Assembly: GCA_035690905.1 (NCBI GenBank) | Contig: DASSKA010000055.1 | Coordinates: forward strand, 1 to 24,708 | Direction: 5' to 3' | DNA from: DASSKA01 sp035690905 | GTDB taxonomy: Bacteria; Actinomycetota; Actinomycetes; Propionibacteriales; Nocardioidaceae | Length of the DNA: 24,708 nucleotides | Part shown: piece after piece, positions 20,070 to 24,708 of the stretch | How positions within the stretch are numbered: the first letter of the stretch is position 1 | How the letters are laid out: each line of letters begins with the position of its first letter | Notes under the pieces: generated by a model | The model's database searches: none | What the model was told of the DNA's origin: nothing | What the model saw: the letters and a program-made list of their open reading frames with translations, nothing else | Made by a program: the position numbers and the translations under genes

Positions 20070-21206
20070 TCACGGCCGCAGCAGCACCTTGGTCCAGCCC
20101 TCGTCCCGGTCGTCGAAGTGCCGGTAGCCGTCGGCGGCTTCCTCGAGCGACAGCTCGTGCGAGACCAGGAACGACGGCCGCGCCTCCTCATGGATGATCA
20201 GGTCGCGCAGCTGCCGGTTGTAGCGCTTGACCGGGCACTGGCCGGTGCCCATCTGCTGGCCCTTGCTGAACATCGTCCCGTAGTCGAAGCCGATCCGGCC
20301 CTGCTTGGCCTGCTCGCTCGCCGCGCCCGGATCCTGCGGCATGTAAACGCCCACCACGCCGATGCCTCCGGCGCTGCGCACCACGTTCACCAGGTTGTCC
20401 AGCACCAGCTCTGGGTGCTCCTCCCCGGTGGGGTCGTGCGCCTGGTAGCCGACCGCCTCGACCCCGCGGTCCGCGCCGTACCCGCTCGTCGCGTCGAGGA
20501 TCTGCTGCACCGGGTCGCCCACGGAGAAGTCGACCGGCGTGGCGCCGATGCGCTTGGCCAGCGACAGCCGGTCCTGCTCCTTGTCGACGACGAACACCTG
20601 CGCCGCGCCCCGGATGATCGCGCTGTGCGCGGACATCAAGCCCACCGGCCCGGCTCCGAAGACGGCCACCACGTCGCCGGCCTCCATCCCGGAAAGCTCG
20701 ACGCCGTGCCAGCCGGTCGGGAAGATGTCGGAGAGCATCGCGAAGTCGTTCTCGTGCTCCTCCCCCGCCGGCAGCTCGAGCAGGTTGAAGTCGGCGTACG
20801 GAACCCGCAGGTACTCCGCCTGCCCGCCCGCGTAGGGGCCCATGTTCGCGTAGCCGTAGGCGGCGCCGTCGATCCCGTCGACCGGGTTCGTGCGCAGGCA
20901 GAACGACGTCCAGCCCCGGACGCAGTTGCCACAGCTGCCGCAGGCGATGTTGAACGGCACCGACACCCGGTCGCCCGGCTTGAGACGGTCGACCCCGGGG
21001 CCGACCTCGGCAACCACGCCCATGTTCTCGTGGCCGAGCACGGTGCCCGACTCGACGTTCGTGCGCCCTTCGTACATGTGCAGGTCCGAGCCGCAGATGT
21101 TCGTGGTGGTGATCTTCACGATCGCGTCGTTGGCGCCCTCGATCCGCGGCTCCGGCACCTCCTCGACCGCCACGTCGAACTTGTCCTTGTAGACCAAAGC
21201 CTTCAC
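20070..21206 (-). CDS. Zinc-dependent alcohol dehydrogenase, glutathione-independent formaldehyde dehydrogenase type
   Basis: 378 residues. Medium-chain dehydrogenase with catalytic zinc residues C38 (NICGSDLHMYEGR) and H59 (LGHENMG). The structural zinc lobe is C89, C92, C95 and C103, and the NAD-binding motif is FGAGPVGL. The segments GYANMGPYAGGQAEYLRVPYADFN and FPTGWHGVE are typical of FdhA-type formaldehyde dehydrogenases, which oxidise formaldehyde or other aldehydes with tightly bound NAD. Substrate is inferred only. The GTG start has a strong AGGAGGGA site six bases upstream. Its 3' end abuts the methyltransferase gene tail-to-tail with no gap. A near-consensus GGGTAG box upstream (21264-21259) may be stress-related. 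Confidence 0.9.
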   Translation of the reverse strand: MKALVYKDKFDVAVEEVPEPRIEGANDAIVKITTTNICGSDLHMYEGRTNVESGTVLGHENMGVVAEVGPGVDRLKPGDRVSVPFNIACGSCGNCVRGWTSFCLRTNPVDGIDGAAYGYANMGPYAGGQAEYLRVPYADFNLLELPAGEEHENDFAMLSDIFPTGWHGVELSGMEAGDVVAVFGAGPVGLMSAHSAIIRGAAQVFVVDKEQDRLSLAKRIGATPVDFSVGDPVQQILDATSGYGADRGVEAVGYQAHDPTGEEHPELVLDNLVNVVRSAGGIGVVGVYMPQDPGAASEQAKQGRIGFDYGTMFSKGQQMGTGQCPVKRYNRQLRDLIIHEEARPSFLVSHELSLEEAADGYRHFDDRDEGWTKVLLRP

Positions 21207-21284
21207 CTGCGGCTCCCTCCTGTCAGGTCGGCCGCGGTTCAGCGGCCACCATCGGCCTCTACCCGATCCGCCCGGGGCTACGCC

Positions 21285-21310
21285 GTGTGGGGAGTTTCGC
21301 CGCGGGGTAT
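21285..21310 (+). promoter_or_regulatory. Possible SigB/SigF-type promoter of the FUSC-like gene
   Basis: GTGT (21285-21288), 16 bases, GGGTAT (21305-21310). Fits the loose Streptomyces SigB consensus GNNT-N14-16-GGGTA(C/T). The -35 part carries little information. Confidence 0.4.
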
Positions 21311-21355
21311 TCCGAAGGGCAACAAACCGGGTTCCTGACGACGGAGGGTGAGGGG

Positions 21356-22468
21356 ATGGCGGGTGCCGGCCGGCAGCTTCGGCTCTCTGCCTGGGGGCGG
21401 GTCCTGGCCACCCACCCCCAGGTGGTGCTCGCGGCCAAGGTGGCAGTGGCGGTCGCGGCCGCGTTCCTGGTGGTGCAGCTGCTGCCCGGTTTCGCCAAGC
21501 AGTACCCCTACTACGCACCTCTCGGTGCGCTCATCGCAGTCACCGGCACCGTCGCCGGTTCGCTGCGCGAGTCGGCTCAGGCGATCGTGGCGATCCTCCT
21601 CGGCGCGCCCATAGCCTGGCTCGTCGACCTGGCCTTCCCGACCAACGTCGCGACCCTCGCGGCAGTGGTGGCGCTGGCCACCCTCGCGTCGCGCTGGTCG
21701 TGGCTGGGCACGAAGGCCGGCTGGGCGCCGGTGGCCGCGCTGTTCGTGATGATGGTCGGCGGCGGACAGCCGGGGGCCTACGTCGCCGCCTACCTCGGCC
21801 TGACCAGCCTGGGGGCGGTGATCGGCTTCGCCGTCGACCTGGCCCTCCCGGCCCTGCCGCTCAATGCCACGCAAGCGGTGGTGAACCGGCTGCGGGAGAC
21901 CTTGGCCGACCAGCTCGACGACCTCGCCGAGGGGCTGCTGCGCGAGCAGCCGCTGACCTGGGACGAATGGGTCGAACGGCAGCGCGAGATCAGCCCGCTG
22001 GCCGGTCAGATGCGCCGGATGGTCGCGCACACCGACGAGGCGCGTCGTGGCAACTGGCGGGCCGCCCGCTGGCGCGGCGAGGCGGAGCGGCAGCACCGGC
22101 AGGCGCAGGCCATGGAGGAGCTGGCGGCCCAGGTGCGCGACATGACCGGGGTGGTCACCCACGGGGAGCGCGCGGAGCTCGACGCGGTGGCACTCGGCCC
22201 CGCGGTGCGGCCGTACGCCGCGCACACCCTCGAGGCGATGGCCGAGACCCTGCGCTCGGCGCACGGCTCCACCGCCGACCCCGAGCTGCTGCACCGCACC
22301 GATGACGCCCTGCGCAGGTTGGTCGAGGAGATCCGCTCCGACCGGTGCCGCACCGGCGACGACATGTTCGGGGCCGGCGAGCTGGTGATGACCCTGCGTC
22401 GGGCACTCGCCGCGCTCGCGCCCGAGGACCTCGACGCGACGGTGCCCTCCCGGCAGCCGGCGGACTGA
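21356..22468 (+). CDS. FUSC/aromatic-acid-exporter-like membrane protein
   Basis: 370 residues. Six hydrophobic helices fill about residues 20-170 (for example YAPLGALIAVTGTVAGSLR and YVAAYLGLTSLGAVIGFAVDLAL), then comes a long charged helical cytoplasmic region. This is the layout of the ArAE/FUSC families, linked to efflux of aromatic acids. ESAQAIVAILLGAPIAW fits the second repeat element of such proteins. The transported compound is unknown. The ATG is preceded by GGAGGGTGAGGGG; an earlier Met at 21287 lies in the promoter region. Its 3' end faces the hemerythrin gene 10 bp away. Placement in a run of stress genes suggests a detoxification or envelope-stress role. Confidence 0.82.
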   Translation: MAGAGRQLRLSAWGRVLATHPQVVLAAKVAVAVAAAFLVVQLLPGFAKQYPYYAPLGALIAVTGTVAGSLRESAQAIVAILLGAPIAWLVDLAFPTNVATLAAVVALATLASRWSWLGTKAGWAPVAALFVMMVGGGQPGAYVAAYLGLTSLGAVIGFAVDLALPALPLNATQAVVNRLRETLADQLDDLAEGLLREQPLTWDEWVERQREISPLAGQMRRMVAHTDEARRGNWRAARWRGEAERQHRQAQAMEELAAQVRDMTGVVTHGERAELDAVALGPAVRPYAAHTLEAMAETLRSAHGSTADPELLHRTDDALRRLVEEIRSDRCRTGDDMFGAGELVMTLRRALAALAPEDLDATVPSRQPAD

Positions 22469-22478
22469 CGCCGACGTG

Positions 22479-23039
22479 TCAGACGTTGCGGCCGGACAGC
22501 TTGTCTCGGAGCCGGTCCACCATGCCCGCGCCCGGCCCCAGCAGCTTGTTGAGCGGCGGGGTGTTCGGCGAGGAGGGGTGTGGCCGGGTGGGCGCCTTCT
22601 CCTTGGCCGCCTTGACCTGCTCGCCGAGCTCGACGAGCTCTCCAGCCCCCACCTTCTCCTGCAGCGCCGGGAAGACGTCGCCCTCCTCCTCCGCGACGTG
22701 GTGCTTGATGTCGGCCTCCAGCTTGGCCAGCTTGGGCGCGAGCTCGGAGTCGTCCGCGTCGAGCTTCTCGATCTCCTTCATCAGCTCCTCGGCCTCCTGG
22801 TGCTCGGAGATCTCGTGGTCGGCTCGCTCGTCACCGCCGTCGAGGTGCCGACGGACGGCGGGGTAGAGGTACTGCTCCTCGGCCACCGAGTGCCGCACCA
22901 GCTCGGCGATGATCTGGTCCGCGAGCTCCCGGCGCATCTCGCCGGAGGCGGCGGCCTTGGCCTGCTCGAACAGCTGCTCCACCTCTCGGTGGTCCTCGGT
23001 CAGCACCTCGATGACGGTCTGCTTGGTGGTGTCGCTCAT
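22479..23039 (-). CDS. Hemerythrin (HHE) domain protein
   Basis: 186 residues. The four-helix HHE domain occupies about 1-130 with likely di-iron ligands H17 (TEDHREVE), H50/E54 (RHSVAEE), H75 or H80, and H114/E118 (HHVAEEEGDVFP). The rest is a Pro-rich linker and a short basic tail. Family knowledge: bacterial hemerythrins bind O2, NO or act in iron and oxidative stress; in mycobacteria several belong to SigF and DosR responses. The ATG has a GGAGGAG site just upstream. A GCAT-N15-GGGTAC match lies in the divergent region shared with the baeRF-like gene, suggesting joint stress control. Confidence 0.93.
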   Translation of the reverse strand: MSDTTKQTVIEVLTEDHREVEQLFEQAKAAASGEMRRELADQIIAELVRHSVAEEQYLYPAVRRHLDGGDERADHEISEHQEAEELMKEIEKLDADDSELAPKLAKLEADIKHHVAEEEGDVFPALQEKVGAGELVELGEQVKAAKEKAPTRPHPSSPNTPPLNKLLGPGAGMVDRLRDKLSGRNV

Positions 23040-23071
23040 GGGGCTCCTCCCGGTCGTCGGCTGCGGCAGCG

Positions 23072-23096
23072 GTACCCGCCGCCTCCCGGTGCATGC
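23072..23096 (-). promoter_or_regulatory. Predicted SigB/SigF-type promoter of the hemerythrin gene
   Basis: Minus strand: GCAT (23096-23093), 15 bases, GGGTAC (23077-23072). Matches GNNT-N14-16-GGGTA(C/T), about 33 bp before the ATG. Confidence 0.5.
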
Positions 23097-23131
23097 TCGC
23101 TCCGCGGCCGCGAACGGGTGGCGGGCGTGCG

Positions 23132-23156
23132 GCGTACTTCGGTCCCCAATGGGTAC
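23132..23156 (+). promoter_or_regulatory. Predicted SigB/SigF-type promoter of the baeRF-like gene
   Basis: GCGT (23132-23135), 15 bases, GGGTAC (23151-23156). It faces the hemerythrin promoter across about 55 bp, with a start expected some 60 bp before the ATG at 23224. Confidence 0.5.
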
Positions 23157-23223
23157 GCCGACGGGACGCGGCCGTCACGGGAAGGACCCGCGCGCGACCA
23201 CGGCCGGCGAAGGAGGATGCGCG

Positions 23224-24309
23224 ATGGACCTCGGCACGATCCAGGACGTCTTCACTCACGAAGGTCCCTTCGTCAGCGTGCACATCGACGTCAGCCGGGA
23301 CACCGAGGATGCCCGGCAGCAGGTGGACGCACGTTGGACCACGATCCGCCACCAGCTCGAGCACGAGAGCGTCGACAAGGCACTGGTAGACCAGATCGGC
23401 GAACGGGTGCACGACCAGACCAGCGTGCCCGGCGAGGTGCGCCGAACCCTGGTGGGAGCGAAGGGCGAGATCGTCTTCGACGACGTGCGGGCCGGGCACT
23501 GCATCTGGCCGGAGGGCACCGACACCGGCCCGCTGCCAGACCTGTCCGGATGGCTGCGCCAGGTGGACGGGCAGATCCCGTTCCTGCTGGTCCGAGCCGA
23601 CCGGGAGGGGGCGTCCACGGACTTCTACCACGGGACCAGCCGACCGGACCCGGAGCACCGCGAGACGCACGGGGAGACGCTGCACATCACCAAGGTGCCC
23701 GAGGGCGACTGGGCCCAGAAGCAGTACCAGCAGCGCTCCGAGAACGTCTGGAAGCGCAACGCGGAGGAGGTCGCGGAGGCAATCGGCTCGACGACCGCCG
23801 AGCACCGGCCCACCGTGGTGATCCTGGCCGGCGACCCCAGGGCACGCACCGACATCGTGACCGCGCTCGAGGGGCATCCGCTCGACATCGTTCAGGTCGA
23901 GGCGGGAGGCCGGGCGGCCGGCAGCTCCGAGGAGGCCCTCTGGAGAGAGGTCGAGAAGGTGCTCGCAGCCGTCCAGGCCAACGAGGAGCGGGAGGTCGTC
24001 GACCGGCTCCTGCAGGACACTGGCCGCCAGGAGGGCGCTGCGCGTGGCCTGCAGGACGTGCTGGACGCGCTGGTGCGCGGCCAGGTGGACCGCCTGGTGC
24101 TCGACCTGGACGCCGCCAGGGAGATGACCGTCGACCCCCAGGATCATCCAGGGCTCAGGCTGCCCGAGCCGGCGGCATCAGCTCACGAGCTGCGCGCCGA
24201 CGAGGTCCTGGTGGCCGCCGGCGCCGCGACCGACGCACGGCTCTCCCTGCTGCCCCGCGAGCTGACCAAGGGCGCCGGCGTGGCGGCCTTGCTGCGCTGG
24301 GAGGAGTGA
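23224..24309 (+). CDS. Vms1/baeRF2-like eRF1-family protein (Rv2629-like)
   Basis: 361 residues resembling the bacterial/archaeal eRF1-like (baeRF, Vms1) proteins. The start ...GPFVSVHIDVSRDTEDARQQVDARW is characteristic. The middle domain (about 115-230) carries FLLVRADREGASTDFY and VVILAGDPRARTDIV, and the C-terminal domain ends in DEVLVAAGAATDARLSLLPRE. Family knowledge: Vms1 acts on stalled peptidyl-tRNA; Rv2629 of M. tuberculosis, of the same family, is in the dormancy (DosR) regulon. No GGQ release motif is seen, so hydrolase activity is uncertain. The ATG has AAGGAGG seven bases upstream. It is divergent from hemerythrin and followed by the SigB/SigF-family gene. Confidence 0.82.
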   Translation: MDLGTIQDVFTHEGPFVSVHIDVSRDTEDARQQVDARWTTIRHQLEHESVDKALVDQIGERVHDQTSVPGEVRRTLVGAKGEIVFDDVRAGHCIWPEGTDTGPLPDLSGWLRQVDGQIPFLLVRADREGASTDFYHGTSRPDPEHRETHGETLHITKVPEGDWAQKQYQQRSENVWKRNAEEVAEAIGSTTAEHRPTVVILAGDPRARTDIVTALEGHPLDIVQVEAGGRAAGSSEEALWREVEKVLAAVQANEEREVVDRLLQDTGRQEGAARGLQDVLDALVRGQVDRLVLDLDAAREMTVDPQDHPGLRLPEPAASAHELRADEVLVAAGAATDARLSLLPRELTKGAGVAALLRWEE

Positions 24310-24343
24310 GCATGGCGGCGCGGAGACTTCTCGGCTGACCCCG

Positions 24344-24368
24344 GTTTGCCTCCCCGGGCCGGGGGTAC
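24344..24368 (+). promoter_or_regulatory. SigB/SigF-type promoter of the terminal sigma-factor gene
   Basis: GTTT (24344-24347, preceded by G), 15 bases, GGGTAC (24363-24368): essentially the mycobacterial SigF consensus. The predicted start near 24375 leaves a leader of about 80 bases before the ATG, suggesting autoregulation. Confidence 0.75.
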
Positions 24369-24453
24369 TCGCGACGCACGGTGGTCTGCACCGCCCTCCC
24401 CCACTGGAGTAGACGGTGGGTTCATCTCGGGTCAGGTCAAGGTGCTGTTGCGC

Positions 24454-24708
24454 ATGGACGTCGACGCGGCGAAGTACACGCTCCCCGAGCAGGTCTCGGG
24501 TTGTCACGACAACCCGAGGGAGCTGTCCCGCGAGGAGCGGCGACGGCTGACCGCCGACCTGCTCGCGCACGCCGCGCAGGCCGGCGACGACCGCGAGCGG
24601 CACGCCCTCTGGGACCGGGTGGTGGTCTTGAACATGGAGGTGGCGCGCTCGATCGCAAGCCGGTACCGCGGTCGGGGCATCGCCGACGAGGACCTGGACC
24701 AGGTCTCG
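24454..24708 (+). CDS. RNA polymerase sigma factor, SigB/SigF/SigG family (5' part only)
   Basis: 85 codons, cut by the window edge in frame. From about residue 51 the sequence (DRVVVLNMEVARSIASRYRGRG, then IADEDLDQVS) is the start of sigma region 2 of SigF-type factors, which lack region 1. Family knowledge: these direct general-stress or sporulation genes and are usually held by an anti-sigma kinase (RsbW/UsfX); no such gene is within the window. ATG at 24454 is preceded by AAGGTG nine bases upstream; a GTG at 24442 in the same frame is an alternative. A perfect 10-bp inverted repeat lies within codons 14-22. Confidence 0.85.
   Translation, partial: MDVDAAKYTLPEQVSGCHDNPRELSREERRRLTADLLAHAAQAGDDRERHALWDRVVVLNMEVARSIASRYRGRGIADEDLDQVS
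24495..24518. repeat. 10-bp inverted repeat inside the SigF-like coding start
   Basis: CTCGGGTTGT (24495-24504) and ACAACCCGAG (24509-24518) pair perfectly around a four-base loop, about 40 bases into the gene. It would be a stable mRNA hairpin or a symmetric DNA site. Confidence 0.75.

Noticed and set aside
22831..24147. 438-residue minus-strand open frame opposite the baeRF-like gene
   Set aside because: It runs antisense to the baeRF-like gene and over part of hemerythrin, has no ribosome site and no domain.
24312..24338. 8-codon frame (MAARRLLG) after the baeRF-like gene
   Set aside because: No ribosome site or family support; it lies just before the sigma promoter.
1..24708. tRNA or rRNA genes and insertion sequences
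   Set aside because: No cloverleaf with an appropriate T-loop, no rRNA sequence and no transposase or integrase gene was recognised.

Overview
The window is 24.7 kb of very GC-rich, densely packed bacterial DNA. It carries a WhiB regulator, a PdtaS-type kinase, a SigR/RsrA pair, the 24-residue ribosomal protein bL37 and many leaderless-looking promoters. This points to an actinobacterium (Actinomycetota). The order whiB - pdtaS - bL37 - anti-sigma - sigma - SRAP - aroA - rsgA - hisN resembles the whiB1/sigH/aroA neighbourhood of Mycobacterium and relatives. The genus cannot be told from the sequence alone.

Left part (1-6.3 kb): whiB (+) converges on the sensor kinase gene pdtaS (-). A DUF2785 gene and the tiny bL37 gene (+) converge on the thiol-stress pair sigR-rsrA (-). 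sigR has two predicted promoters: a leaderless housekeeping one, and a perfect sigma-R site (GGGAAT-N18-GTT) further upstream that could also yield an N-terminally extended protein. Behind these lie an SRAP/HMCES-type gene overlapping a small hydrolase gene, and a degenerate GGDEF protein.

Accessory-looking part (6.3-11.2 kb): an 894-residue ECF sigma factor is fused to a zinc-finger anti-sigma module, hydrophobic segments, a 200-residue Pro/Thr/Gly/Ser linker and three beta-rich repeats with Cys pairs. About 740 bp without a protein gene follow. They hold a 21-bp inverted repeat, a 20-bp direct repeat, a second inverted repeat, and a complete T-box riboswitch. The T-box has specifier GAC (Asp), the base expected to pair with discriminator G73, and a hairpin that can hide the ribosome-binding site. 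It precedes an archaeal-type aspartyl-tRNA synthetase with the His/Pro signature of non-discriminating enzymes.

Right part (11.2-24.7 kb): DoxX protein, aroA-rsgA, DUF2231 membrane protein, hisN, CBS protein, VOC protein, FKBP isomerase, S4 protein, DUF445 protein, DUF3099 protein, a MetE-like methyltransferase and a zinc formaldehyde-dehydrogenase-like enzyme. From about 21.2 kb the genes look like a general-stress cluster: an aromatic-acid-exporter-like membrane protein, a hemerythrin, a Vms1/baeRF-like protein and the start of a SigB/SigF-family sigma factor. All four have GGGTAC/T -10 boxes typical of SigB/SigF promoters, the best (GGTTT-N15-GGGTAC) before the sigma gene itself.

The standout items are the Asp T-box with the archaeal-type AspRS, the sigma/anti-sigma/repeat-domain fusion, the two-promoter sigR with possible extended isoform, the run of leaderless promoters, and the unexplained inverted repeats at 9.43-9.64 kb.
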